This document shows positions 1 through 8,322 of a stretch of DNA of 64,000 nt, piece by piece. Under the pieces are notes generated by a model. That model had not been told where the DNA came from and did no database searches. It saw only the letters and a list, made by a program, of their open reading frames with translations. The position numbers and the translations under genes were made by a program. Origin of the DNA: Pseudomonas gingeri (lineage in GTDB: Bacteria > Pseudomonadota > Gammaproteobacteria > Pseudomonadales > Pseudomonadaceae); assembly GCF_013386165.1 (NCBI RefSeq), contig NZ_JACAOS010000003.1:1096343-1160342 (forward strand), given 5' to 3'. The number at the start of each line of letters is the position of its first letter. Positions within the stretch are counted from its first letter, which is position 1.

Positions 1-1
1 G

Positions 2-565
2 CTGTCCGGGGTGGTTGCCGGGGTGATGATCCTGCTGTTTATCCTGTTCCTCTCACCCTTTATCGAACGCATCCCCCTGGCCGCCCTGGTCGGGGTCATG
101 TTCGTGGTCGCGCAGCAGACCTTCGCCTGGGCCTCGCTGCGAGTACTCAACAAGGTGCCGCTCAATGACGTGCTGGTGATCATCGCGGTGACCAGCATCA
201 CGGTGTTCACCGACCTGGCCACCGCCGTGCTCTGCGGCATTGTCATCGCCGCGCTCAACTTCGCCTGGCAGCAGGCCCGGGAACTCTATGCCGACAGCCA
301 TCTGGAGGCCGACGGCAGCAAGCTCTACCGCCTGCACGGCACGTTGTTCTTTGCCTCGACGGCACCTTTTCTCAACCAGTTCGACCCGGCCAACGATCCG
401 GCCCTGGTGACCCTCGACTGCCGTCACCTGAACTTCGTCGACTACTCGGCCATCGCCGCCTTGAAAACTCTGCGCGAGCGCTACGAAAAGGCCGGCAAGC
501 ACCTGCAGGTGTTCCACTTGTCCGAGCGCTGCAAACGCCTGCTCAAGCGCGCCGGCGCCCATTGA
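2..565 (+). CDS. SulP-family anion transporter, C-terminal part (5' truncated by window edge)
   Basis: The reading frame is open from the window edge, so the start lies upstream; about 188 C-terminal residues are visible. The first ~95 residues are hydrophobic membrane segments typical of the end of the SulP transport domain. The last ~85 residues form a STAS domain (HGTLFFAS, then LDCRHLNFVDYSAI) that ends shortly after it with GAH. SulP proteins carry sulfate, bicarbonate or other inorganic anions across the inner membrane, and STAS is the cytoplasmic regulatory tail. The substrate cannot be read from this fragment. A strong hairpin follows the stop codon and separates it from the convergent lysR gene. 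Confidence 0.85.
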   Translation: MSGVVAGVMILLFILFLSPFIERIPLAALVGVMFVVAQQTFAWASLRVLNKVPLNDVLVIIAVTSITVFTDLATAVLCGIVIAALNFAWQQARELYADSHLEADGSKLYRLHGTLFFASTAPFLNQFDPANDPALVTLDCRHLNFVDYSAIAALKTLRERYEKAGKHLQVFHLSERCKRLLKRAGAH

Positions 566-574
566 TAAACGCAC

Positions 575-607
575 CTCGAAGGGCGCAGAACCTCAGCGCC
601 CTTCGAG
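575..607. terminator. Perfect hairpin between convergent sulP and lysR
   Basis: Two exactly complementary 12-base arms (CTCGAAGGGCGC at 575-586 and its complement at 596-607) flank a 9-base loop. The hairpin lies between the two convergent stop codons and its right arm runs over the lysR stop codon. There is no clear T-run on either side, so a bidirectional terminator role is an inference from position and stem strength. Confidence 0.6.
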
Positions 608-1477
608 CAGATGTTCGAGAAACAACCCCGCCGCCACCGACAGTCCCTCACGTGACCTCACGCAGACGCTGAGTTCACGGCACGCCCAGGTTTCGTCGAG
701 CCTGACCACCCGGGTCCCGCTCAGGTTGTAGATCCCCACGCTGCCCTGCGGCATGATGCCGATGCCCACGCCGGCCTGCACCATCAGGCAGAGCGCATCG
801 TAGCTGGAGACTTCCATGCGGATTTTCAGCGAACGCCCCAGATCGTTGGCGGCCTTGATCAACTGGAAATTGAGATGGGTGCCGCTGCGCAGCGCCACGC
901 ACTCATAGTCCAGGGTATCGCCGAAGCTGACTGAGTCTTGCGCCGCCAGCGGATGATCCTCGGGCACCAGCAACACCAGCCGGTCGCTGCGAAATGGGAA
1001 CACTTCGATATCGGCACCATGGGGCAAGCGGGTGAAAATGCCGATTTCGGCACGGTTTTCCGCCACCGCCTTGGTAATCGCCAGGCTCTGCTGTTCTTCC
1101 AGGCTGATATTGATCAGCGGGTACGCGGTCATGAACGACTTGACCAGCCCCGGCATGAACTGGGTAATCGCCGAGATATTCGCCAGAACATGCACCGAGC
1201 CGCGCCGGCCATGGGAGTAATCGCGCATCTGCACGACGATTTCATTGAGGTTGTTCAGCGCGCTGCGAGCCATGAACAGCAACGACAGGCCGGCATCGGT
1301 CGGCGTGATGCCTTTGTTGGTGCGATTGAGCAGCTTCGACTCGAGCAGCTCTTCCAACTCACTGAGCCGCTTGCTCACTGCCGCCGCGGCGATATGTTCG
1401 CGCTTGGCGGCGGCGGCAATGGTGCCCTCTTCGATGACACTGACAAAGAGGCGCAGGGAGACGGGGTCGAGCTTCAT
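593..1477 (-). CDS. LysR-family transcriptional regulator of the maleate-type module
   Basis: 294 residues, the usual LysR length. The N-terminal winged helix-turn-helix (MKLDPVSLRLFVSVIEEGTI, then AAAAVSKRLSELEELL) is followed by a LysR substrate-binding domain (SVHVLANISAITQFMPGL, then VQAGVGIGIMPQ). The frame stays open further upstream, but that extension has no LysR similarity and would run into the neighbouring gene, so the ATG at 1475-1477 is chosen. It lies 59 bases downstream of the maleate-isomerase-like gene in the same direction and is probably the local regulator of the MFS/isomerase pair. The inducer is unknown; maleate or a related dicarboxylate is a guess from context. Confidence 0.9.
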   Translation of the reverse strand: MKLDPVSLRLFVSVIEEGTIAAAAKREHIAAAAVSKRLSELEELLESKLLNRTNKGITPTDAGLSLLFMARSALNNLNEIVVQMRDYSHGRRGSVHVLANISAITQFMPGLVKSFMTAYPLINISLEEQQSLAITKAVAENRAEIGIFTRLPHGADIEVFPFRSDRLVLLVPEDHPLAAQDSVSFGDTLDYECVALRSGTHLNFQLIKAANDLGRSLKIRMEVSSYDALCLMVQAGVGIGIMPQGSVGIYNLSGTRVVRLDETWACRELSVCVRSREGLSVAAGLFLEHLLEGR

Positions 1478-1536
1478 GGGCGGTACCGGGGCATGCAGGC
1501 CTGAGTGGCGAACATAGTACCCCGTCCGCTGCCGAC

Positions 1537-2289
1537 TCAGAATGCTCCGGACAACAGATGGCCGGCGTTCGGCACCTGGGCCTTGAGACCGAGGCTTTTG
1601 AGCATCTGGTAGACCGTCGCCACCGACGCCGACAGCACCGGCTTGTCGAGGCGATCCTGGACGATCTGGATCGCCGGCAACGAAGGCATCTGCACGCAGC
1701 ACGACAGCACCACGCCGTCGGCCTGGCCGATATTCAGCTTGTCGGCGTGGGCCACCAGGTTCATCGGGTCCAGGCGACCGACCGCCAGGTTATCGGAGAC
1801 TTCCAGGCTGATGGAGTCGACCACTTCGATCCCGGCCGCCTCGATGTAGTCGATGACCTGCTGGGTCAGGGGCTTCATGTACGGGGTGATGATCGAGACT
1901 TTTTTGTATTCCAGCAGGTTCAGGCTGTCGATCAGTGCGCCGGCGGAACTCAGCACCGGGGCGTTCGAGTGGTTGCCGGCGACGGTCTTGCCCAGGCGTT
2001 CCTGGGACACTTTGTGATACCCGGCGCCCTGGCACATGATCGCCACCAGGCAGGCGTAGGCCATGACATCGACCCGCGCATCACTGAGCTCCAGGGCACA
2101 GCGATCACTGTCGACATCCATCTTTTTCAGCTCTTCGGGGCTGACATGCATCATGCGCATCCGCGAAGAGTGGAAGGTGAAGTGTTCCTCTGGAAACAGC
2201 GAGTAGCGCGAGGTCAACATCGCCGGAATCTCGGTTTCCATGGTGGTGTTGGAGCTGGGAACAATCTGGCCGATTCGGAAGTTTTTCAT
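1537..2289 (-). CDS. Maleate cis-trans isomerase-like protein (Asp/Glu racemase superfamily)
   Basis: 250 residues. The N-terminus (RIGQIVPSSNTTMETEIPAM) is the hallmark of maleate isomerases such as MaiA/NicE, which convert maleate to fumarate without a cofactor using two cysteines. Both expected cysteine sites are present: ACLVAIMCQG near residue 80 and VVLSCCVQMPS near residue 196. Length and the C-terminal YQMLKSLGL segment also fit. The enzyme is cytoplasmic and would feed fumarate to the TCA cycle. It lies 26 bases after the MFS permease gene and before a LysR gene. No nicotinate-degradation genes are nearby, so it probably serves imported maleate. A related racemase or decarboxylase activity cannot be excluded. 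Confidence 0.82.
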   Translation of the reverse strand: MKNFRIGQIVPSSNTTMETEIPAMLTSRYSLFPEEHFTFHSSRMRMMHVSPEELKKMDVDSDRCALELSDARVDVMAYACLVAIMCQGAGYHKVSQERLGKTVAGNHSNAPVLSSAGALIDSLNLLEYKKVSIITPYMKPLTQQVIDYIEAAGIEVVDSISLEVSDNLAVGRLDPMNLVAHADKLNIGQADGVVLSCCVQMPSLPAIQIVQDRLDKPVLSASVATVYQMLKSLGLKAQVPNAGHLLSGAF

Positions 2290-2315
2290 GGATCTGTTCT
2301 CTTCAAGGGTGCGGA

Positions 2316-3635
2316 TCAGTTGCCGCTGGTGAGTTGAACGCCTTTGGTTTCCTGCAGCGTGAACACCATGACCGCGGCGATGGCATAGGAAACAGAAGCG
2401 AGAGAAATGGTGGCGGTGAAGCCAATCAGCGGAATCAGCACTGGCACCAGCTTGATGCCGGCAATGGCGCCGACCCGCCCGAAGTTGAAGCAGAAGCCCG
2501 ACGCGGTGGAACGGATGCTGGTGGGAAAAAGTTCCGAGTACCAGGCGCCGAAGCCACTGAAATAGCCGGTGAAGAAACCCAGCAGCGCCGCCAGCGAACC
2601 CAGGGTGATCACATTACCGGTGGTGAACAGCAGCTTGCCGTCGGTCAAGGGCATCAGGGTCGCCGAGTAGGCGAACACCGGCACCATGATCGCCATGCCG
2701 GCGAAGAAGATCGCGAATGACAGGCGACGGCCGATGCTTTCGGCCAGGTAGCCGTAGGCCAGATAACCAAGGGTCGCGCCGATGCCGATCCAGATGACAA
2801 ACACCGGCGCCTGATCGATACGCACATTGAGGATGTTCTGCAGGTAAGCCGGCATGAAGGTGGTGATGATCCAGTAGCCATACATGCCCAGCACCGAAAT
2901 GCTCAGGCCCAGCAGGGTCATCCTCAGGTACTGCGGGCGAAAGATCTCCGTCAGCCGGCCCTTGTCGGCGTTACGCCGCATAAACTCGCGGTTGGCCAGC
3001 CAGACCGGCGATTCCTTGACGAACAGCCAGATGAACACCAGGGTGAAATAGGCCGGAATCGAGGCATAGATGAACAACTTGCGCCAGGACTCGGGGTTGC
3101 TGGCGTCGAGGAAACTCCAGGCGAAAATCGCCGCCAGCAGGCCGCCGCCCGACCAGCCGGTCTGCATCACCGCAAAGGCCTTGGCGCGCCCGGCCGGCGG
3201 CCAGATTTCCGAGACCAGCGCCGCGGCCGCGGACCACAGGCCGCCGACGGCGATGCCGACGCAGAAGCGGAACAGATTGAGTTCCCAGAGACTGTCGGCA
3301 TAACCGCAGAGCAAGGTACCGCTGCCATAGACGAACACCGACAGCATCATGGTTTTCTTGCGGCCGATCTTGTCGGAGATATTGCCCAGGAAAAACCCGC
3401 CGATACCGGTCGCCAGCAGAAACCAGGCGACGGTGGAGACGACGTCGTTCAGGCCCACCGAGAAGGTCTTGGCAATGGCCAGCAGCACAAACCCGAAGAC
3501 CGTCGCATCCAGCGCATCAAACAACCAGGCGGCCCAGGAGCCCCCCAAGGTGGCATAACGCTGGGAACCGCTGAGTTCAGCGCTGCTGTCTACCGGAGCG
3601 GCACCGGCTGTGACCGTGGAAGCCAGGTTTTTCAT
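2316..3635 (-). CDS. MFS transporter, probable organic acid permease of the maleate-type module
   Basis: 439 residues with about 12 hydrophobic segments. Two MFS signatures are visible: the loop 2-3 motif GNISDKIGRKKT near residue 82 and a second GYLAESIGRRLS near residue 298. The overall pattern (DATVFGFVLLAIA, LFRFCVGIAVGGLWSAAAALVSEIWP) resembles the metabolite:H+ symporter group that carries sialate, shikimate and other carboxylates. It is the first gene of a leftward set with the maleate-isomerase-like and LysR genes, so uptake of maleate or a similar dicarboxylate is inferred from context only. The gap of 200 bases to the divergent Rid gene should hold its promoter. Confidence 0.85.
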   Translation of the reverse strand: MKNLASTVTAGAAPVDSSAELSGSQRYATLGGSWAAWLFDALDATVFGFVLLAIAKTFSVGLNDVVSTVAWFLLATGIGGFFLGNISDKIGRKKTMMLSVFVYGSGTLLCGYADSLWELNLFRFCVGIAVGGLWSAAAALVSEIWPPAGRAKAFAVMQTGWSGGGLLAAIFAWSFLDASNPESWRKLFIYASIPAYFTLVFIWLFVKESPVWLANREFMRRNADKGRLTEIFRPQYLRMTLLGLSISVLGMYGYWIITTFMPAYLQNILNVRIDQAPVFVIWIGIGATLGYLAYGYLAESIGRRLSFAIFFAGMAIMVPVFAYSATLMPLTDGKLLFTTGNVITLGSLAALLGFFTGYFSGFGAWYSELFPTSIRSTASGFCFNFGRVGAIAGIKLVPVLIPLIGFTATISLASVSYAIAAVMVFTLQETKGVQLTSGN

Positions 3636-3835
3636 GGAGGATCCTCAGGAAACTCGACTTATTATTTTTCGACAGAGCCCAAGCCAGCGTGCTGATCGGT
3701 GGGCGACTGTTCATATGAAACCGATGTTAGTAGCGGCTCCTGGCGCCGTATATCAGGCATTGGCGAGCCTGCCATCGCGGATGGCGATGGCAACTGCTAC
3801 CCTCGGCCGCTCTTCTCTTTACTGCGGAGCACAGC

Positions 3836-4237
3836 ATGCAAGACCGTGAAATCATCCTTCCCGAGTCAATGGCCCTGCTGGCCGAACGCGCGGGTTATGC
3901 ACCCGCCGTGAAGGTCGGCGCCACGCTTTACTGTGCCGGCCAGGTGGGCCGCACGCCGGAGCTGGAAGTCATCGAGGATCCCGCCCAACAGTTCGCGGCG
4001 GCCTGGGAGAACCTGCGCCTGGTACTGGCAGCCGGCGGTTGCAGCTTCGATGACGTGGTCGAGATGACCACCTATCACGTGCACATGTCCCAGCACATGG
4101 CGGTGTTCCGCGAGGTCAAGAACCAGCTGTTCCCCCAGGGCCTGTGCGCCTGGACCTGCGTCGGCGTCAGCGAACTGGCCCGCCCCGGGCTGTTGGTGGA
4201 AATCAAGTGCGTGGCGGTACAACCCGCAGCGACCTGA
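3836..4237 (+). CDS. Rid-family (YjgF/YER057c/UK114) protein, atypical active site
   Basis: 133 residues, normal Rid length, with the family core (VGATLYCAGQVGRTPE near residue 27 and LARPGLLVEIKCVAV at the C-terminus). Family members such as RidA hydrolyse reactive 2-aminoacrylate-type imines. In RidA the imine-binding arginine sits in the strand before the last one (PARSCVEV); here the same place reads CAWTCVGV, so that arginine appears replaced by tryptophan. The protein therefore more likely belongs to a Rid subgroup lacking classical imine deaminase activity. It is divergent from the MFS gene and 47 bases upstream of the methyltransferase gene. Confidence 0.88.
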   Translation: MQDREIILPESMALLAERAGYAPAVKVGATLYCAGQVGRTPELEVIEDPAQQFAAAWENLRLVLAAGGCSFDDVVEMTTYHVHMSQHMAVFREVKNQLFPQGLCAWTCVGVSELARPGLLVEIKCVAVQPAAT

Positions 4238-4284
4238 CGCGGATGTGGTTAAAATGCCGGCCCTTTCCCTGCTGGCACCCCCTG

Positions 4285-5259
4285 ATGAACCCCGACGCCC
4301 TGTCTATCCTCCACACTCACCTGCTGACGGCCCTGGCGACCGCACCCGCGGAAACCCGGCGCCTGTTCCACGGCCGCGGTCGTTGCTGGCCAGGGCTGGA
4401 GCAACTGACCGTCGACTGGCTGCAGGGCGTGGTGCTGGTGTCGCTGTTCAAGGAGCCGGAGCCCGAGCCGTTGCAAGCCCTCAAGGATCTGCTGGGCGAA
4501 ATCAGCCAGTCGCCCACCTGGCTGGCCAGCGGCGCCCACACCCTGCTCCTGCACCATCGCTACCTGCCCCTCAGCCCCGCCGAATGGCTGGTGGGCGAAA
4601 CCATTGAGGAGTCGGTGATCACTGAAGGCGGCCTGCGTTATCAGGTCGACCTGGGCAAAAAACAGAACAACGGCCTGTTTCTCGATATGCGCTACGGCCG
4701 CGACTGGGTGCGGGCCAATGCCCAGGGCAAGCGGGTGCTCAATCTGTTCGCCTACACCTGCGGGTTTTCCGTGGCGGCGATCGCCGGCGGAGCCGCCCAT
4801 GTGCTCAACCTCGACATGTCCCGTGCAGCCCTGAGCCGTGGACGCGACAACCATCGATTGAACGGCCACGACCTGGGCAAGGTCGGCTTTCTCGGCCACG
4901 ACCTGTTCAAGTCCTGGGGCAAGGTCATCAGCAGCGGTCCTTTTGACCTGGTGATCATCGACCCGCCGTCTTTCCAGAAAGGCAGTTTCCTGCTGAGCAA
5001 GGACTACCAGCGCGTATTGCGCCGCCTGCCGGAGCTGCTCAGCGCCGACGGCCTGGTCCTCGCCTGCATGAACGATCCGGCCGTGGGCTCGGACTTCCTG
5101 ATCGACGGTGTCACCCGCGAAGCGCCGGGGCTGGTGTTTGAACGGCGCCTGGACAATCCGCCGGAATTTCCCGATATCGACGTCGAAAGCGGATTGAAAG
5201 CCTTGCTGTTCAAGCAGGGTGCTATCCTGCCGGAAAAAATCGAACCCAGCGTTTCGTGA
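4285..5259 (+). CDS. Class I SAM-dependent methyltransferase (RlmI-like core, no PUA domain)
   Basis: 324 residues. The SAM-binding motif I (RVLNLFAYTCGFSVAAI) lies near residue 150, the acidic motif LNLDMSRAALSRGRDNH near residue 175, and the catalytic DLVIIDPPSFQKGSF near residue 220. This layout is that of the Methyltrans_SAM group related to 23S rRNA m5C methyltransferase RlmI, but without the N-terminal PUA domain. The frame is open back to 4144 inside the Rid gene; the ATG at 4285 is chosen because it avoids that overlap. The target, probably an rRNA base, is unknown. It overlaps no gene and ends 7 bases before the rarD-like start. Confidence 0.85.
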   Translation: MNPDALSILHTHLLTALATAPAETRRLFHGRGRCWPGLEQLTVDWLQGVVLVSLFKEPEPEPLQALKDLLGEISQSPTWLASGAHTLLLHHRYLPLSPAEWLVGETIEESVITEGGLRYQVDLGKKQNNGLFLDMRYGRDWVRANAQGKRVLNLFAYTCGFSVAAIAGGAAHVLNLDMSRAALSRGRDNHRLNGHDLGKVGFLGHDLFKSWGKVISSGPFDLVIIDPPSFQKGSFLLSKDYQRVLRRLPELLSADGLVLACMNDPAVGSDFLIDGVTREAPGLVFERRLDNPPEFPDIDVESGLKALLFKQGAILPEKIEPSVS

Positions 5260-5266
5260 GGCTGTT

Positions 5267-6145
5267 GTGTCCCGAGGTATTGCTTTATCAGTGACGGCGT
5301 CCTGCCTGTTCGCCGTCATGTATTTCTATACATCTCTGCTCGCCCCCCTCAACGGTGAGGATATCTTTGGTTGGCGAATGCTCCTGACCGCACCCTGCAT
5401 GACAGTGTTCATGCTGGTGTCCGGAGACTGGAAGCTGGTTCCCACGATCCTCGCCCGGATACGCCGGGAGCCGTGGTTGCCGATCAAGTTGCTGTTGTCG
5501 TCGGCCATGCTCGGCTCCCAGCTGTGGGTGTTCCTCTGGGCGCCGCTCAACGGGCACAGCCTGGACGTGTCCCTCGGTTATTTTCTCCTGCCCCTGACCA
5601 TGGTGCTCACCGGGCGTATCGTCTACGGCGAACGCCTGTCGCGCCTGCAGACCGTTGCCGCCCTGCTCGCCCTCTGTGGCGTGCTCAACGAGTTGTATCG
5701 GGTCGGCAGCTTTTCCTGGACCACCCTGCTGGTTGCCGTGGTTTATCCGATCTACTTCGTGCTGCGTCGCCGCAACCGCACCGACAACCTCGGCGGCCTT
5801 TGGCTCGAAATGGTCTTGTTGCTGCCAATGGCCTGGTGGTTCGTCCAGCACGGTGAGCAGGGTTTTGCCGTGGTCAGCCAACGGCCGGCGCTGTATGGAC
5901 TGATTCCCCTGCTGGGGGTGATCAGTGCCGCTGCGCTGATCTGCTATTTGTTGGCGAGCCGGATGCTGGCCTTCGGACTGTTCGGCCTGCTGGGCTATGT
6001 CGAGCCCGTGCTGCTGGTAATCGTTGCCCTGTTGCTGGGGGAAAGCATCGGACCGGGCGAATGGCTGACCTACCTGCCGATCTGGCTGGCGGTGGCGGTG
6101 TTGGTACTGGAGGGGGTAAAGCGCTTGCTGAAGCAGCGTCGCTGA
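5267..6145 (+). CDS. rarD: EamA-family transporter RarD-like
   Basis: 292 residues with about ten hydrophobic segments, an EamA/DMT permease of RarD type. The start GTSxSLF-like segment (RGIALSVTASCLFAVMYFYT) and GEDIFGWRMLLTAP fit RarD. A GTG start at 5267 is preferred because an upstream ATG at 5219 lies inside the methyltransferase gene and adds a hydrophilic tail foreign to the family; a GAGG lies 9 bases upstream of the GTG. RarD-type permeases are inner-membrane exporters or importers with poorly defined substrates (chloramphenicol sensitivity in the founding case). The gene ends 15 bases before the convergent histidine kinase. Confidence 0.85.
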   Translation: MSRGIALSVTASCLFAVMYFYTSLLAPLNGEDIFGWRMLLTAPCMTVFMLVSGDWKLVPTILARIRREPWLPIKLLLSSAMLGSQLWVFLWAPLNGHSLDVSLGYFLLPLTMVLTGRIVYGERLSRLQTVAALLALCGVLNELYRVGSFSWTTLLVAVVYPIYFVLRRRNRTDNLGGLWLEMVLLLPMAWWFVQHGEQGFAVVSQRPALYGLIPLLGVISAAALICYLLASRMLAFGLFGLLGYVEPVLLVIVALLLGESIGPGEWLTYLPIWLAVAVLVLEGVKRLLKQRR

Positions 6146-6160
6146 ACCCCCGAAGCGCCT

Positions 6161-7462
6161 TCAGCCGGTCGTCGGCAGCCACAAGCGGAAACGCGCCCCG
6201 CCCAGCGGCGACTGCTCGGCGGTCAGGGTGCCGCCCTGGGCCTCCAGCGCCCGCCGGCTGATGGCCAGGCCCAGGCCAAAACCGCCGGTGGCGCGATCGC
6301 GACTGCGGTCCAGGCGGTAGAACGGTTCGAAAATCCGCTCCCGATCCGCTTCCGGAATGCCGATGCCATCGTCATCGACCCACAACTCGCAGCCTTCCGG
6401 GTTGACCCTGACGCCAATCTGAATCCGCCGCTCGCAATAACGCATGGCGTTGCGCAACAGGTTTTGTACCGCCCGCGCGGTCAGGCGCGGGTCCAGCGCA
6501 AAGCGATCCAGCGAACCGTGCATCAACACATCCAGCACCGTGTCCGGGGCCTCCAGCTCCTCATCGAAACTGCCGAGAATACTGTCGACGAACTCGTCCA
6601 GCGACACCATGACCCGTTCCGGCAAGTGGGCCGGGTTCTGCAAACGGCTGTAGGACAGCAACTCCAGCACCAGTTCGTCCAGCTCACGGATATGCGCCAC
6701 CAACCCTTGCAGTCGTTCGCGGGGCGCCGGCGGCAGTTCCTCCGACAAGGCCAGGGCCAGGCCGAAATCCAGGCGGGTCAAGGGCGTACGCAGCTCGTGG
6801 GACACCGCGTTGAGCAGATCACGCTGCTGGTTGAGCAAGCTTTCGATATCGTCGGCCATGGTGTCGAACACCGCTGCCAGCTCACCGATATTCGACCGTG
6901 GCGAGATGTTCGTGCGTTCACTCAACTGCCCCTGGCCCAGACGCCGGGCGGTCTGCTTGAGACGCTCCAGGTCACGCCAATGCGGTCGCAACCAGAACAG
7001 CAGGCAGGCCAGCAGTGCCGCGACGATCAGCACGTTCATGCTCCAATAGGGCACGTTCATGTCCAGCGAATCAGGCGGCACCCGCAACGCCACTGCCCAT
7101 TGCTCGTCCAACGGCGACACCGCCAGGCTCCACGAGCCCCACTCACCCAGGTGGATCACCTCCTCGCCAGCGCGCAGGCGCTGCTGTTCAAGCGCGCTGA
7201 ACATCCCGTCATCGACCCGCACCTGGGTGATCTGAAACGGCGCGAAACGCTGGTCCAGGCGCTGGGTCAGTGCTGGCCATTGATCCTTGGGTACCTCGCG
7301 AAACTGTTCGGTCAACAGACTGCGCAAGCCCCGGGACTGGTCGGTGTTGTAGCGCATGAAGCGCTCATGAAAGATCCCGATGACCAGCTCCGGCACCAGA
7401 TAGATGGCCGCACTGAAAGTAATGATGGTGATCAGGTACAGGCGCACCAGGCTCTTGAGCAT
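6161..7462 (-). CDS. Sensor histidine kinase, RstB-like
   Basis: 433 residues. A first membrane helix (residues 7-30), a ~105-residue periplasmic region, a second helix (142-158), then a HAMP segment that starts WLRPHWRDLERLKQTARRLG, very close to E. coli RstB. The phospho-accepting histidine is H222 in VSHELRTPLTRLD. The ATPase has an N-box (QNLLRNAMRYCERR), VDDDGIGIP, and a GGFGLGLAI G2 box. The start ATG at 7460-7462 gives the membrane helix at the N-terminus; further upstream the frame reads through the response-regulator gene. It follows the response regulator by 4 bases and is co-transcribed with it. The signal sensed is unknown. Confidence 0.92.
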   Translation of the reverse strand: MLKSLVRLYLITIITFSAAIYLVPELVIGIFHERFMRYNTDQSRGLRSLLTEQFREVPKDQWPALTQRLDQRFAPFQITQVRVDDGMFSALEQQRLRAGEEVIHLGEWGSWSLAVSPLDEQWAVALRVPPDSLDMNVPYWSMNVLIVAALLACLLFWLRPHWRDLERLKQTARRLGQGQLSERTNISPRSNIGELAAVFDTMADDIESLLNQQRDLLNAVSHELRTPLTRLDFGLALALSEELPPAPRERLQGLVAHIRELDELVLELLSYSRLQNPAHLPERVMVSLDEFVDSILGSFDEELEAPDTVLDVLMHGSLDRFALDPRLTARAVQNLLRNAMRYCERRIQIGVRVNPEGCELWVDDDGIGIPEADRERIFEPFYRLDRSRDRATGGFGLGLAISRRALEAQGGTLTAEQSPLGGARFRLWLPTTG

Positions 7463-7466
7463 CCCC

Positions 7467-8168
7467 TCAGTACTCCCACTCGGAGCGACTGAACAGGTAA
7501 CCCTTGCCCCAGACGGTCTTGATCTTGCGCGCCTCGCCGGCATGGTCGTCGAACTTGCGGCGCAACTTGGAAATCGCCACGTCCACCGAACGGTCGGTGC
7601 CGTTGAACTCGATGCCACGCAGACGCTGGAGAATCTGGTCGCGACTGAGCACTTCGCCGGCATGTCGGGCCAGCACCACCAGCAGGTTGTACTCGCCGCT
7701 GGACAGCTCCACCGGTTGCTCACGCCAGGTCACGGTGCGTTCCGACAGGTCGATGCACAGGTTGCCCATCAGGATCCGGTCGCTGGCCACCTGCGGATCG
7801 GTCAGGCTGCTACGGCGCAGCAGGGTCCGTACCCGGGCCAGCAATACCCGTGGCTCGCAAGGCTTGGTCACATAGTCATCGGCGCCCATCTCCAGGCCCA
7901 GCACCTGGTCGTGACTATCGTCGCGGGCGGTAAGCATCAGGATCGGCAGTGTCGCCGAATCGGTGCGCAGCAGGCGGCACACCTGCAGGCCGTCGAGGCC
8001 CGGCAGCATCAGGTCGAGGATCACCAGGTCCGGCGGGTTCTGTTTCGCCCGCTCGCGCACCAGGTCGCCACGGGCCAGCACGTTGACCTGGTAGCCGTTG
8101 CGCTCCAGGTAGCTGGCGATCAATTCACTGAGGGCGCTGTCGTCTTCGACCAGCAGAATGTTAGGCAT
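7467..8168 (-). CDS. OmpR-family response regulator, RstA-like
   Basis: 233 residues: receiver domain (residues 1-120) with acidic pocket VEDD, phosphorylated D52 in LVILDLMLPG and switch lysine in DDYVTKP, then a PhoB/OmpR winged helix (135-230; SSGEYNLLVVLARH and the end KTVWGKGYLFS). The start ATG at 8166-8168 places the receiver directly at the N-terminus; a 23-residue upstream extension has no family similarity. It pairs with the RstB-like kinase and is divergent from an RND efflux operon. Tandem TTCAC half-sites in the shared 154-base promoter region suggest autoregulation and control of the pump, which is an inference. Confidence 0.93.
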   Translation of the reverse strand: MPNILLVEDDSALSELIASYLERNGYQVNVLARGDLVRERAKQNPPDLVILDLMLPGLDGLQVCRLLRTDSATLPILMLTARDDSHDQVLGLEMGADDYVTKPCEPRVLLARVRTLLRRSSLTDPQVASDRILMGNLCIDLSERTVTWREQPVELSSGEYNLLVVLARHAGEVLSRDQILQRLRGIEFNGTDRSVDVAISKLRRKFDDHAGEARKIKTVWGKGYLFSRSEWEY

Positions 8169-8232
8169 AGGTAAATTTACGAAGCGGAAAACCGTGAAGG
8201 ATATACGCCTGTGCCCCCCTGAGAGCATAAGC

Positions 8233-8268
8233 TTCACACTTTTTCACCAACGCCCTACATAGCTTCAC
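8233..8268. promoter_or_regulatory. Candidate response-regulator box: three TTCAC half-sites
   Basis: TTCAC occurs at 8233-8237, 8243-8247 and 8264-8268, spacings of 10 and 21 bases, i.e. one and two helical turns on the same face. Direct repeats at about 10 bases are the usual recognition pattern of OmpR/PhoB-family regulators, including the RstA box. The site lies between the regulator start (8168) and the efflux adaptor start (8323). Binding by the adjacent RstA-like protein is inferred. Confidence 0.5.
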
Positions 8269-8322
8269 AGCACCGCGTGACCACGGCCCTTAGCATGCGG
8301 GGGCCATTATTGGGACTCTGTT

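Noticed and set aside
593..1702. Longer lysR start giving 369 residues
   Set aside because: The extra 75 residues have no LysR character and run into the maleate-isomerase-like gene; the ATG at 1477 begins the helix-turn-helix directly.
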